Positions 24,330 to 36,070 of a DNA stretch of 64,000 nucleotides are shown here, piece by piece. The notes under the pieces are model-generated. The model was not told the origin of the DNA and did not search any database. It saw nothing but the letters and a program-made list of their open reading frames with translations. The position numbers were made by a program, and so were the translations under genes. The DNA is from Ctena decussata. Its lineage: Eukaryota > Mollusca > Bivalvia > Lucinida > Lucinidae. Numbering within the stretch: the stretch's first letter is position 1; each line of letters opens with the position of its first letter. The DNA lies in NCBI GenBank assembly GCA_963989385.1, contig OZ022508.1, forward strand, positions 30,588,166 to 30,652,165, given 5' to 3'.

Positions 24330-25120
24330 AAAAGATTCTAATTATGATTAATAGTCACTGTTTGGAGGTCAATTGAAAAGTAGATCGTATCACTAGCGCT
24401 GAGCACATGTGATATATCTACCTGCAAATGATCGACAAGGAGAGATTTCATACCTAAAGTTCAGATACCAGATATAATTGCAAATAACTACTGTGTGCAT
24501 TTCTTTCCAATTCTTCAACTATTGCTTTAGCGTGTGAAATCAAATATTTTCAAATAAGTGGACCGTAATAGACAGTTGTGTATTTCTTTTCTACGGTTTT
24601 CTTCCGAAAAAAGATGCGATTCCCTTCCAACCTAAAGAAAATATAATGTGACTTCAATAAATTTTTTATGACGACGTCAGCAGTCTGCTTCTCAGGTGAT
24701 TCACGGTGATATGGTAGAATTTATATTATATGCTATTGCCTCTATAGGTGGTTTGTATCAGAATGTTACTACTGTTTGAAAACCATACTTTGGCCATTTT
24801 CTCCAACAAATATTTTCTGAAGTCCAGTCCACCAAATCTATTATCGGCAGTTTGTTCATATGACACGATGGACCAAGATAGCGTGAAATCTCTTTTTGTG
24901 GGTTGTTTAAAAGGCCGATCTCGGCATACCACTTGCTACATAATCAATCGTTATGTCGGATACAGTTGCAGAAGCTATATAAAGAATTTTCTCTTGGGAT
25001 GCAAAACACTTAGATATATTCATGCCGTTTCAGAAAATAGGTGATAAGTACTGTCAGGGGACATATATGTATAAACGCTCAAAGCTACTGTTTTCAATCA
25101 TAGTTGTCATTCATTGGATA
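24330..25120. other. No recognised feature
   Basis: ORFs under 100 codons on both strands overlap here; none shows a known domain. Confidence 0.4.
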
Positions 25121-25124
25121 TACT

Positions 25125-25312
25125 CTTGGCCCACCGGGGTTCAACTGGTGGTCTTCTTTTGCTCCAGTGTTCCAGTGGTGTTGCTGACGCCCCAGGGATC
25201 TCCAGGTGTCTCAACACGTTTTTGCTGTCGAGTCCTCATCCTTGCTTCATCACAGTCTCACAGTCTTTTCTTGATTTTAATTGTTGCCCGTGATGACTCT
25301 CTGATGAGTTAG
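25125..25312 (+). pseudogene. 3' end of the GIPMGTNC-type reverse transcriptase element
   Basis: Homologous, in opposite orientation, to 27223-27420. One frame reads a hydrophobic tail: LLLLQCSSGVADAPGISRCL, then NTFLLSSPHPCFITVSQ and SFLDFNCCP before a stop (about 25158-25300). From memory this matches the C-terminal end of the same RT family as the pseudogene at 27223-28365; it is 5'-truncated and separate from it. Confidence 0.6.
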
Positions 25313-25629
25313 GCGAGTATCCCCCTCCGACGTCAAACCAAGTTGACATTGGCAGAATATGACATTTGCCCGTGCTTGATAATATTTCCCAACTTGCCTA
25401 TTCACTATCTAGATCCTTATTTCAAGATCTCAAAGTTTCCAATATCTGATCATTCCCATGATATAACCTGTATGACTGAAAACATGTCTTCACTAATTAG
25501 TTCGTGAATAATTTATTTGCAACTGATTGCTTGCAAATCACTTTAAGTGTGGGCTACATGTAGCTGTCTGATAAATGTGTGTTAAAAGTATACTGCAGAT
25601 AAAGACTTCTGGGTTTAAACATCATTTAT

Positions 25630-25862
25630 AAGGCGGTTTGGTCAAATCTAAAGGTTGTCTGGCGAAGCAAAGACGATTCTATAGGGCACAGTGAAAGGAA
25701 AAATGAAGAAGAGATAGACAGCTGAAGAGATGGGAAGACAAGAATGAATGGACAGGGATGAACTATGCCAGCACATCTAAGGCAGCCGAAGACAGAATTA
25801 GATGCAAAATGATTGTTGTGAATCATCTGTGGTGCCCAAACGACCTAGCAAGATTATGGGAT
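25630..25862 (+). pseudogene. LINE C-terminal tail fragment
   Basis: Pieces read TIL*GTVKGKMKKR, then NEWTGMNYASTSKAAEDRIR, then IVVNHLWCPNDLARLWDRQ. They match the conserved C-terminus (GTVKGKRRRGR...NIKEWTGM...AEDR..W) of RTE-like LINE proteins. Stops and frame changes show it is dead. A second tail lies at 52967-53099. Confidence 0.7.
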
Positions 25863-25904
25863 AGACAAGTAGACATAAGTGTAATGTGCATCTGATTCAA
25901 TATG

Positions 25905-26108
25905 CAGTTAACTCTCGATATCTCGAAGTCGAACTTCAGCCAAACTACTGATATCTCGAAGTAAATTTTCTGGTACTAGAAAATTTACTTTGAGATATCA
26001 GTAGATTGAAATAACAGGAGTTAAAATGCAAATAAAAATAGGAAATATATTCTTTGATATAAGAAGACACTCTGAGATATCAGTGTTCGAGATATCGGGA
26101 GTTAACTG
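25905..26108. mobile_element. Pogo/Tigger-like MITE, copy 1
   Basis: TIR CAGTTAACTCTCGATATCTC at the left; the right end (…TTCGAGATATCGGGAGTTAACTG) is its inverse. Inner palindrome around AGTAAATTTTCTGGTACTAG. Terminal CAGT and AT-rich body fit pogo/Tigger MITEs. No transposase. Confidence 0.8.
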
Positions 26109-26179
26109 TATTATGACGAATATTTCAAATTTGTTTTTCACAGTCTACAGCTTCTTGTTACGTTCATTTTAGCATTGTA

Positions 26180-26394
26180 GGGGAGAGTCGGGTAACTTCG
26201 GACAGCGGGAAAATTCGGACAGTGACATTTTTCCCTTTATATGTCAGTTGTCTGGAACTAAAACAAAACAATATCTGGCCAAACAGTGAAACTCCTGATG
26301 AGACGGCTCATTATGAGCCGTCTCATCTGGATTTTAACTGTTGCAATGGTATGTCCGAATTTACCTGCCTGTCCGAAGTTACCCGACTCTCCCC
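26180..26394 (+). mobile_element. Tc1/mariner-type MITE GGGGAGAGTCGGG, copy 3
   Basis: Best-preserved copy: TIR starts GGGGAGAGTCGGGTAACTTC and ends with the exact inverse. TA flanks at 26178-26179 and 26395-26396. Total 215 bp. Confidence 0.93.
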
Positions 26395-26399
26395 TACAA

Positions 26400-27000
26400 C
26401 CGATGAGTTGAAAATTCTTATTTTTGTTTTCAATGTCTGTTATTGATAAGTGATTTCTCAGTCTCTCTTACACAAAGACGCAAACTATTTGTTTATCCAT
26501 TAGCCGAGTAACCATAAAAACGCCGTTTAAGTCATAATGGATCGTTTGGCTTAAGAGCGCTCACTGAAAATGCTTATTATTTGGTAATAGTCTTCATCAG
26601 TCTCTGAAAACTGACACATCCCATAGTGGTTTGCCATTATTTGATTGTTTCTAACATGGGAATGCAACATGAAAACGGGCAAAGCTTCAGGGTTTTCACA
26701 GTAAACGAATTAGATAGCTTTACGCATCCACGTAGCCTTGTTGTCGTCTTTGCGAATGGTCAAAGTAAAAAAATAGGCAATGGTCAGGAATTAATACAAT
26801 CAAATCCCACATTCTGCTCTCAAAACTAATAGGGAAAGAAGCACATACACACAGAAATTGACACAAGTTTACGAAAGACACGCACAGTAAACCGAATGAG
26901 CAGCTCTTTCCAAAACAGATGGTCATTCAGCTACCCTTATAACAGCATCAACATCAACATCAATGGACCGCTACAGAAGTACCGCCTTGGAAAGATTACT
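26400..27000. other. No recognised feature
   Basis: Short ORFs only; no domain or repeat recognised. Confidence 0.4.
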
Positions 27001-27004
27001 GGGT

Positions 27005-27145
27005 ATATCTATAGTTCGAATTATAGATATCCATAATTTGATTTATTGATATCTATAATTCAAATGAATTATGGATATCCATGATTCGATTTAGGGATAT
27101 CCATAATTTGAATTATACATATCCATAATTCAACTTATAGATATA
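27005..27145. repeat. GATATCCATAATTCGAATTA-type AT satellite, cluster 1
   Basis: Repeats of a near-palindromic motif of about 20-24 bp combining GGATATCCATAATT and TTCGAATTAT. Related clusters at 33165-34110 and 46010-46350. Confidence 0.8.
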
Positions 27146-27222
27146 GTTTTACTGGGCCCAAACCCCACCCTCTGCTTCTGCAGTGGTTTGAAACATTAAG
27201 TAGCTGTTTGGTCCGCATGAAG

Positions 27223-28365
27223 GTTTCCTAACTCATCAATGAATCATCACCGAAAACAAACAAATCACGGATAAGGCCTATGATGACTCAGAGATATGGA
27301 CTCAACGGAAAGAACTTGTTGCGACACCAGGAGACCCCTGGGAAGTCAGACAACACCACTGAAATACCGGAGCAAAAGAAAACTATCAGTTCAATCCCGA
27401 ATAACCAAGCAACAGACAAGGCAAACTCCGGCCCCAACCAACGAAATTAAGTAGCTATATGTCGGGCCCATCATTGAGTCTGATGCCTGTTCAACCGGCG
27501 TGCAATTAAAGAGGGAAGCAAAGTTTTTAACTATAACTGGGTTAACCACTGAACATGCAGACTGTAGCATTACATTTATATCATATCCAATACGTTTGTA
27601 ACGAACGATGATTTTCCTGAACTGATCAGAAAAAATCAGACTTACCTACAATTTTTTTGAATTTATAGACTAAGTTACCATAAAATTCTTGTTCCGATAG
27701 GCCCTGTTGCAAAAGACCTTTTAATCCGATATTGAATTTAGAAACCCATTCATAGTGTCGGCGAAAGAGTTTGAAAATGCTTTTCGAAGTTTATGATATC
27801 TATAACCCTGTTGGAGAAGCTTAGCAGTTACAATTTTATTACGGGCATTGACGTCAGTCACATGACTAGACACTCTAGCAAACCGAATAAGTTGAGAAAT
27901 GTAAATCCCGTAAGAGGTAGAACGGGGAACATCACCATCCAAAAATGGAAAATTTACAATGTCAAAATCAAAGTCATCGCGTTTATCATAAAGTTTGGAT
28001 GAAACAAATCCATTTGAAATAGATGAATGTAAATCCAAAAATGGGGCTTCAGTATCGGCTGCATTAGCTTTGTTTAACTGCAGCTCAGGTGGATAAAATT
28101 GATTCACCATGCCTTCAAAATAAGGATTGTCAATATTTAAAAGATCATCTAGATATCTAGATATAGAGTTAAAAGCTTCAATAATTTCAGATTGTTTATC
28201 ATTAGAAAGAGCAGCCATGAAATCTTATTCATAGCAAAATAAAAACAAATCCACTACAAGAGGAGCACAATTAGTACCCATCGGAATACCAACAATGCGT
28301 GAAATAACTTAGTACCAAATCTAATATAAATATTATCTAAAAGGTATGTTAATACTTCACACGCG
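27223..28365 (-). pseudogene. Reverse transcriptase pseudogene (GIPMGTNC / YLDD type, Penelope-like or unclassified)
   Basis: The minus strand reads EVLTYLLDNIYIRFGTKLF (28365-28300), frameshift, then VGIPMGTNCAPLVVDLFLFC, a stop, and an open frame 28218-27721. That frame contains the catalytic motif SRYLDDLLNIDNP, then FLDLHSSISNGFVSSKLYDK, NFPFLDGDVPRSTSYGIYIS and QLIRFARV. A frameshift near 27720 leads to KGLLQQGLSEQEFYGNLVYK, QFRKIIVRYKRIGYDINVML and NFASLFNCTPVEQASDSMMG (to about 27450), and then a decayed hydrophobic tail to about 27270. The RT function is inferred from the GIPMG and YLDD motifs. This family is widespread in invertebrates; I lean to Penelope-like but cannot prove it. 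N-terminal part missing; not functional. Confidence 0.82.
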
Positions 28366-28424
28366 CTTCAACTCTTTTCTGCAATGTTTGTAACATGTTG
28401 TATATTTTTACCATGCCCTAGCAG

Positions 28425-29500
28425 CTGAAAAACTTTTCATCAAAGATCAAGCTTCCGAAATACATAGTATTTTGTGTTTTCAGTGCCAAACAGAAAATAG
28501 TAGTGAGCTACCGATGACAGGCGAAACTCCTGCTTGGCTAACAAAATCTATCAAACGACTAATGCGCAAACGTAAACGATTATATGATAAATACAAAAGG
28601 ACAAAAAATTCTGCCGACTTTAAAAATAATAAAAATATTCGAAATAAAGTAACGCACGAAATAAGAAAATCTAAAAAAGATCAAATTGAGAAACTTACAG
28701 AAAAATTAAAGTCTAATGATCTTAGTCAAAAAGATTGATGGAGAACTCTAAAATATTCCATTAACCCTGAACAACCGGCAACTATTCCACCGCTGTGTAA
28801 AGATGGAAAAAATTATACTGATGATAAGGAAAAAGCCAACAATTTAAACCATTTCTTTTACTGATCAGTCAGTCTTAGAAGACAGTTATGCCTCACTACC
28901 ATCAGTAAATCATATACCTCCACATAAACTTGAATCTATCTCTATCTCTCCTTATGAAGTGGAAGATATTGTAAAAACTCTGAAGACGGGCAAAGCTGCA
29001 GGCTCAGATTCTACTGATAACAGACTACTGAAAGAGCTTTCTAGGCCTTTATCAACTCCTCTTACTGATCTCTTCAACTTTTCTCTTGCTAAAGGCGAGG
29101 TCTCAAGTCTCTGGAAACAAGCACATGTTGCTCCTATCTTTAAAAAGAACGACCCCTCAGACGCATTAAACTATAGGCCCATATCCCTTTTTAATACAAA
29201 GGTAAAGTTCTTGATAAGATTGTGCACAAATATGTTTTTGATTTCTTTAACGATCATCATGTAATCACTACTTTACAGTCTGGTTTTGTTCCAGGCGATT
29301 CTACCATAAATCAGTTGGCATTTATAACACTTTCTGCCAGGCCCTGGACGAAGGCAAAGCTTTCTGTGATATTAATAAGGATTCGAAAGGGTCTGGCACA
29401 AAGGTCTTCTTTTAAACTACATTCTGTTGGTATTTCAGGACCTGTTCTTCAGTGGTTTACGGATTATCTAGATGGCTGCTTGGATATTTCAAAGAATTAA
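28425..29500 (+). pseudogene. Jockey/CR1-superfamily LINE pseudogene (linker and RT)
   Basis: ORF2-type protein in several frames. Linker: GETPAWLTKSIKRLMRKRKR and NKVTHEIRKSKKDQIEKL. After a TGA (28736-28738): WRTLKYSINPEQPATIPPLC. RT palm: SISPYEVEDIVKTLKTGKAA, GSDSTDNRLLKELS, WKQAHVAPIFKKNDPSDALN then YRPISL, HKYVFDFFNDHHVITTLQSG, FVPGDSTINQLAF, and after further frame changes CDINK with FKLHSVGISGPVLQWFTDYL. Homology stops at about 29500, before the YxDD motif region. The endonuclease is absent. Classified from the PIFKK, NYRPISL and GISGPVLQW motifs typical of jockey-superfamily RTs. Confidence 0.85.
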
Positions 29501-30150
29501 TTGTAGGGGGGTACACAGTATTCTTAAAATGGAGGATTCGCTTAAGGTTCAGATTATCAGACCCGCCATCCTACACGTACATGTATCTGAGTCGATGTCT
29601 AACAGTCGAATTGTAAGAGAAATTTCTGAATATGTAATGCATACAAATGCAGCGAATGCTCCAGACAATTCAAAGCCTTTGGTTTTGATAAACAGGTGTC
29701 TTAAAAATATCTCTATTGTAACTGGAGAAAAAAACAACAACCTAACTTACAATCAGATACAAATTGCCAAATATTAGCCTAAAATGCTTTAGCAAAGTCG
29801 TCATTCGATGAGGAAAGTTAATCTACTTCGCACACGTTCATTTTATACACTAGTGCATCTCTGTAAGAATTATGCTGTGATATATGGCTTCTGCGGAAAA
29901 AAGGCTGCAAATTGGTGTCCAGAGAATAACGACTTATTGCTTACTTGCTGCCTGTCATATTATATGTATATGAAGAGCAGTCAATTTAGTGAAATTGATC
30001 CCAATTGCTTCAAAGCTAATTCCTGGATGTCTTTCTTCCAGAAATTGACATTAACACAGTTCTGTCGAAAAAGGGCGAGATTTTCACTTAGGTCTCAGCA
30101 TTTTCACTTAGGTCTCAGCAATGATACCATTGCCATCTGAAGATAAAATT
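29501..30150. other. No recognised gene; one 20-bp tandem duplication
   Basis: TTTTCACTTAGGTCTCAGCA occurs twice head to tail at about 30081-30120. The rest shows no recognisable feature. Confidence 0.6.
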
Positions 30151-30373
30151 GAGCCGCGACACGAGAAAACCAACAATGTGGTTGTGCGCCCAGCGCAGAC
30201 TCAGATCAGCCTGGGCATCCGCCCAGTGTGATCAGAGTCTTTGCTGTCCACCAGGAGATAGCTAAGACCCTTAGCTACCATGAAGAGTCTGATCAGACTG
30301 GGTGGATGCACAGGCTGATCTGTGTCTGCGCTGGGCGCACAACCACTTTGTTGTTTTTCTCGTGTCGCGGCTC
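30151..30373. mobile_element. Palindromic MITE GAGCCGCGACACGA, copy 2
   Basis: Well preserved: starts GAGCCGCGACACGAGAAAAC and ends in the inverse TCTCGTGTCGCGGCTC. Arms of about 100 bp contain GACTCAGATCAGCCTGGGC and its inverse around a short AGACCCTTAGCTACC centre. Confidence 0.93.
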
Positions 30374-30431
30374 CAATAGAGAACAACTCTATCAGGTATT
30401 AGGTCTGGGGAAGTAAACTCGAAGTCACATA

Positions 30432-30669
30432 TGAGCCGCGACACGACAAAACCAACAAAGTGGCATGTGCGCCCAGCGAAGACTCAGATCAGCCTGGGCA
30501 TCCGCCCAGTCTGATCAGAGTCCTTGCTGAGCGCTTAAACGGTTGCTAAGGGTCTAAGCTACCGTCGTGCCGACAGCGAAGACTCTGATAAGACTTGGAG
30601 GATGCCCAGACTGATCTGAGTTTTCGCTGGGCGCGCATGCCACTTTGTTGGTTTTGTCTTGTCACGGGT
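30432..30669. mobile_element. Palindromic MITE GAGCCGCGACACGA, copy 3
   Basis: Same family, about 60 bp from copy 2. Right terminus worn (TTGTCACGGGTA). Confidence 0.9.
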
Positions 30670-31080
30670 ATACGTCGTTCCACTTTGAAAATAGAGGAAA
30701 AATGGAGATACACCCTTACGCCTTCAAACTTTTCTGGCTAATTGTAGCTCGATCCAAGCCTAGCAGCATTTCACAGTATACGAATTACTTAACAGTTTTC
30801 AAGACAAATGCTATCGATTACACTGTCCATTTTATCACCAGGTGAATTGTTAAGGCGTTATACAGTCTGCACTCTTGGGGTATATAGCGCCATTATCTAT
30901 GATTGCTTTTGGCATTCGAGACAAAAATTGCTTCTAGCTAATAAAAAGGAACGTATAGGGCAAGGTAGAAATAAATATACCATAAAGTCTTACAATTAGT
31001 GTCATTGCCCTTTCCTAAATTCGAAACCTGTCTATTTTATTTATCTAAATGTGCCTCAGGTTCGGTGTATGACTAATATA
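30670..31080. other. No recognised feature
   Basis: Short ORFs only. Confidence 0.4.
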
Positions 31081-31312
31081 CAGTGGACCTGTAGTCAACT
31101 ATCGATATCTCGAACACTGATATCTCAAAGTCCCTCTTATGTCAAAGATTATAGTTACATGTAGCTCACATTTCCTGTTATTATTTACAGTTCAACTCTA
31201 AATATCTCAAACTACCGATATCTCAAAGTCAATTTTCTGGGACCAGAAAATTTACTCAGAGATATCAGTACTTTGGGCTGAATTTCGACTTTGCGATATC
31301 GAAAGTTGACTG
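31081..31312. mobile_element. Pogo/Tigger-like MITE, copy 2
   Basis: Starts CAGTGGACCTGTAGTCAAC and ends TTGACTG, with TA directly outside both ends. Shares CGATATCTCGAACACTGATA and the inner TTTTCTGGGACCAGAAAATT palindrome with copy 1. Confidence 0.82.
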
Positions 31313-31720
31313 TAATTAATTTGTCCGACACTCTGTGTCTTGAATACGGTATATATTAGAACTTATTTTGCTTCATCATATGACGGCCCTGTATACAAGT
31401 ATGTAACGTCATTACAAAACTTTGATACAACCACATGTTACGTGTCACGTAGTAAGGATGCTTTACTTTAGGTTCGGTATATCAAAAAATATATCTGTAC
31501 ACACATACATTGTATAGTGGCCTTCCTGAGATTGACTGGATAGCACAATCCTCGATCTCTTTTTGGACTTTGTTGAGTTTTTGACCAGTATTCACATCGA
31601 TATACTCCACACCAATAAAATTCGCTTCTACAACATTGGTATCCTCCTCGAATTGCACTACTTTAAACCAGGAAGCAACTAATTTTATGCTTAGAGACGA
31701 ACATTAAACTGGCGTCACAT
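31313..31720. other. No recognised feature
   Basis: No repeat or domain recognised. Confidence 0.35.
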
Positions 31721-31862
31721 GAAAAGGGTAGTGAATATTCCAGTAACATCCAAATCACGAGCTGCCGCTGCTAGCCTCAGCAGCAGCTGCTGATAGCCTC
31801 GCAGCAGCTGCTGATAGCCTCGCAGCAGCTATTGACGTTTTACCCCAGTAAGTTTGGTTTTA
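31720..31862 (+). repeat. CAGCAGCTGCTG tandem patch, left inverted partner
   Basis: Contains a 24-bp sequence (31749-31772, core CACGAGCTGCCGCTG) whose exact inverse lies at 48257-48280, followed by about three units of roughly 21-24 bp with GCAGCAGCTGCTGATAGCCTC. Confidence 0.88.
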
Positions 31863-32276
31863 GCCCACTTTCTAGGAACGATCGGCTCGATATAGGTAAG
31901 TCTTCTTGTAAGGGACGTATAAATCCCAAAATAATAATGACAAATGATGATAATAATACTAACAATAATAACGTCTGTGTTTAAAATAAATAACTGTAGT
32001 TGCAGTTATACAATAATAGGATTTATCTTTCGCAGGCTTCTCCCTTGTGCCTATATATAGTTTACAGACATGTTAACTTATTTACTTTGCGAGGATAATA
32101 TATACTAGAATGGTATAGCTACAAAAATAAATTTAAAAAAAAAAAAAAATCTATTTCCTAGGCAAAGATTAAAACATGGTACATATAAGAGACTGAATTG
32201 GAATAGTTTGCTTCCCTTACATACCAACAAAATATAATAAGCTTCTAAATTATAACTAAAAAAATAAAGGTGTACC

Positions 32277-32580
32277 GTATTCGACCCGTTTGTGCGCTAA
32301 ACATTAAATACTTTCAGTAGACATTATTCCTAATAAACGCACATTTCAAAGAATTATTATATATAGAAATAAACTGAATCATTAGAGAAAAGCTGCATAT
32401 AGTCATGCAGGATGGAGATGCTTTGTAAGTGAAAACTGTAAGATTTTATAGTGTTTTTAGCACTTGTAACAAGCAATCAAAGGGATAAACCAGTAAAAAT
32501 ATGTGCGCTAAAAATCTTTTGCCTCAGAACTTCCCATGATCTGCGCTTATTGGGTCACGTGCGCTAATAGGGTCGATTAC
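32277..32580. mobile_element. Probable small MITE
   Basis: Left GTATTCGACCC and right GGGTCGATTAC are inverse with one mismatch; GTGCGCTAA lies near both ends. No clear target duplication. Confidence 0.45.
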
Positions 32581-32582
32581 AA

Positions 32583-32885
32583 AATATACATTTGGACGGC
32601 TGTGTGCAACTATAGTCATAGTTACGTATCGCTGACCACATGGGGAACGTCGTTAGGAGAAGAGAAGAGAACAAAACAATATACATAGGACTTGGACGAA
32701 CACTCGGCGCCAGGGATGTGCAACTATAGTTACGTACGCACTTGGCGAACGTCGTTAGGAGAACTGAAACAGAACAGTACATAAAATCCAATGTCGTTAC
32801 GAGAATTGAAATACACATACAATAAAATCCAACAGATGGAAACCGCTGAGCCACTTCGGGAACATCGTTACGAGAGATGAAAAAA
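32583..32885 (+). repeat. Dispersed repeat with GTGCAACTATAGTTACGTAC, two to three partial copies
   Basis: Phrases TGTGCAACTATAGTTACGTA, GGCGAACGTCGTTAGGAGA and GAACAGAACA occur near 32605, 32715 and (3' part only) 32850. Inverse of 20460-20580. Confidence 0.6.
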
Positions 32886-33164
32886 AATCAGCAGTGCGAA
32901 TGCAGGTTGGGGTGGGGAAGGAGACATTTTCAGCACTCTTTTATTTGGTTGATACATGTAAAAAATGCTGAAAAATAAAGTTTATCATATATCTCAGCCC
33001 TGTCTCGTAGATCACACCTGTAATCTCTTTCATCGGAAATTTGTGTTACAACAATAATTCTGGAGAAGCAAGAAATTTTGCTGGTCAAATAAAAGTATTT
33101 GCTTTCCCAGTGCGCAGTGAGCAAGTAGAAAATTGTTACATTTGTCAGGTCTTGGTCAGCCCAT

Positions 33165-34110
33165 TTATTGATATCACTTATTCATCAAAGAATGGATATC
33201 ACAACTTGGAATTATGGATGTCAAATATCCGATTTTATGGATATCACCATTTCGAATTATGATATCACTAATTCGATTTATGGATAGCCATAATTAGAGT
33301 TATTGATAGCTATGGGCAGTATTATGGAAATACATATGAGCCGCGACACGAGAAAACCAACAATGTGGTTGTGCACCCAGTGCAGATTCAGATCAGCCTG
33401 GGCATTCGCCAAGTTTGATCAGACTCTTCGTTTAGTGCCCAAAGGGTCTTAGCTACCTCCATGCGGACAGCGAAGACTCTGATCAGACTGGGCGGATACC
33501 CAGGCTGATCTGAGTCTGCGCTGGGTGCACAACCAGATTGTTGGTTTTCCCGTGTCGCGGCTCATATATGTAATTCGAAGTAGGGATATCCATATTTTAA
33601 ATAAGTTATATCAAGAAATCGGGCTGAATAATTGATATCCATAATTTGAATAGTAAATATCCATAAATAAGCGCAGAGCAGTCGTTATTTAAACTTATTA
33701 TTTGTAACAAAGAATATCTGATATCCATAATTCTAATTAGTGTTATACATAAACGGGCCCAAATATTGATATCCGTAACCCGAATTATGGATTTTACTTA
33801 ATATTCGAATTATGGATATCTAATAATCTTAATGATTAATGGATATCACTAATTCGACATTGGTATAGGCTATTTGATTTATTGATATCCATTAGTAATA
33901 AGTGATATCCGATATCCATAATTCGATTTATGACCATCCATAAATCAAATTATGAATATCCAAAAATCGGATTTGTGATATCCATGATACAAATTATATC
34001 TACATGTATTAATAATTATGATTTTTGGATATCCTGAGTTCGAATTATGGATATCGATAATTCGAATTATGGATATCTATAAAAATATTGATGTTCATAA
34101 TTCGAATTAT
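33165..34110. repeat. GATATC / TTCGAA AT satellite, cluster 2
   Basis: Dozens of degenerate GGATATCCATAATTCGAATT motifs before and after a nested palindromic MITE (33338-33563). The motif is self-complementary, so no strand can be assigned. Confidence 0.85.
33338..33563. mobile_element. Palindromic MITE GAGCCGCGACACGA, copy 4
   Basis: Both termini are intact (GAGCCGCGACACGAGAAAAC and GTGTCGCGGCTC). Flanks ACATAT and ATATATG suggest a short AT target duplication that is hard to resolve in AT-rich DNA. Confidence 0.93.
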
Positions 34111-35030
34111 CACTAGGATACGTGTACAGTGTTTGAGAGTCCGCGTATTATTTAATGTTATTAATTATTATAAATTAAATAAACTCAGAGTTAAATATGA
34201 CCGTTAACATCTTAAATAGCGTTGAATTTCGGAGTTAAAGTACTTATTACAGAAAACGTATCTTAAAAAAAACATGATAAAGTTGTCTCACAGTACCGTA
34301 ATACCGATATATCGCAAATCCGTTTTCGCTCAGCTTGCAAGTTAATTTAAGGTAGGTCAATAGTACCTGTGGCATTAACTATCAACTGCAGCTGTACAGA
34401 AAGAAACAACTGCTGCTGCCTCTGAGACAACACCAGGTCCGCAACTTCAGCTGAGACTCCCGCAGAAGATACTATAATTAGCTATTCAACATGACATTTA
34501 TTTTTTCTCATCGTTTTTAAATTTTCCTACAGATCTTGGCCACTCTTTTCTCTTTTTCCCTCTCTTCTTATTTGCCTATTTATTGCTCATTTATCCCCGG
34601 TTTTTAGTTTGGCTCTACTTGTTGGGTAAGATCAGCAAGATGTTTGAAAAAAAGACAAGGTCAAAGTTAATTTTCAGAAGTTAATTTTTCAAGTTTATTT
34701 ATTTAATTACAATTATTTTTTCCTGCATTTAGAGCTTCTAGTGTCATCTCAATGTATGTGTTTGAGGACTAATACTAAGAGCATGCAAGACCATGGTACT
34801 GGTATAAACAGAGAAATAAAAACAACAGAATCCTTGAATATGCAAGGTCGTTAGGGTTGTTCAGAAAGCCATTGTCAGCATCAACGAAAAAAAAATATAT
34901 AGCAGCTGATGTCCCTCTGCTGCCATATATTTACGTAAATTTTCCTTCAAATATGTGTTTTCAGTGTAGACACAAAACTGTTTTGTTTGTTTAGGTACTC
35001 AAACTGGTGTTTGCTTTTTCACATAGCCAC
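34111..35030. other. Mostly featureless; short CAG-rich patch
   Basis: A patch at 34383-34475 (CTGCAGCTG, CTGCTGCTGCC) resembles the later arrays. Otherwise no recognised feature. Confidence 0.4.
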
Positions 35031-36070
35031 TTTGGGTGTTTTGCATAACAGATATGCGTTATATGTAGTTTAGGGCTCGCAACGAATTAAGTTACCTTTC
35101 AAATATCCCTTCGGGCACATGGGGTTTGATCAGCTTTGAGCCAACGTCGATTCGACGTCATGATATCGAATCGGCGTTGCTTCAATGCTGGCTAATCATA
35201 GTGCCCGAAGGGATATTACAAGAAGAAGCGTTACACAGTTCTCTTCAATTTGCATAACAGATGTGCCTTATATGTAGTTTAGGGCTCGCAACGAGTTAAG
35301 TTACCTAACAAATATCCCGTCGGGCACATGGGGGTTTGATCAGCTTTGAACCAGCGTCGGTTCGACGTCATGATATCGAATCAACGTTGGTTCAATGCTG
35401 GCTAAACATAGTGCCCGAAGGGATATTACAAGAAGAGTCACACAGTTCTCTCCATTTTGCATAAGAGATGTGCGTTATATGTAGTTTAGGGCTCGCAACG
35501 AATTAAGTTACCTTACAAATATCCCGTCGGGCACATGGGGTTTGATCAAGTTTGGACCAGCGTCGGTTCGAAGTCATGATATCGAATCGACGTTGGTCAA
35601 ATGCTGGCTAAGCATAGTGCCGAAGGGATATTACAAGAAGAGTCACACACTTCTCTCCAATTCGCATGACAGATGTGCCTTATATGTAGTTTAGGGCTCG
35701 CAACGAATTAAGTGACCTTACAAATAACCCGTCGGGCACATGGGGCTTGATTAGCTTTGAGCAAACGTCGATTCGACGTCATGATATCGAATCGACGTTG
35801 GTCCGATGCTGGCTAAGCATAGTGCTCGAAGGGATATTACAAGAAGTGTCACACAGTTCTCTCCAATTCGCATGACAGATGTGCCTTATATGTAGTTTAG
35901 GGGTCGCAACTAATTAAGTTATCTTACAAATAACCCGTCGGGCACATGGGGTTTGATCAGCTTTGAACCGAAGACGATTCGACGTCATGATGTCGAATCG
36001 ACGCTGGTTCAATGCAGGTTAGGCATAGTGCCCGAAGGGATATTACAAGAAGAGTCACACAGGTTACACC
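35030..36070 (+). repeat. 206-bp satellite with palindromic core, five units
   Basis: AATATCCC/AATAACCC followed by G/TCGGGCACATGGGG recurs at about 35102, 35311, 35519, 35723 and 35928 (periods 204-209). Each unit holds an inverted repeat: ATATCCCTTCGGGCACAT against GTGCCCGAAGGGATATT, with an inner near-palindrome centred on TCGACGTCATGATATCGA. Inter-palindrome linker: TATGTAGTTTAGGGCTCGCA. Confidence 0.93.
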
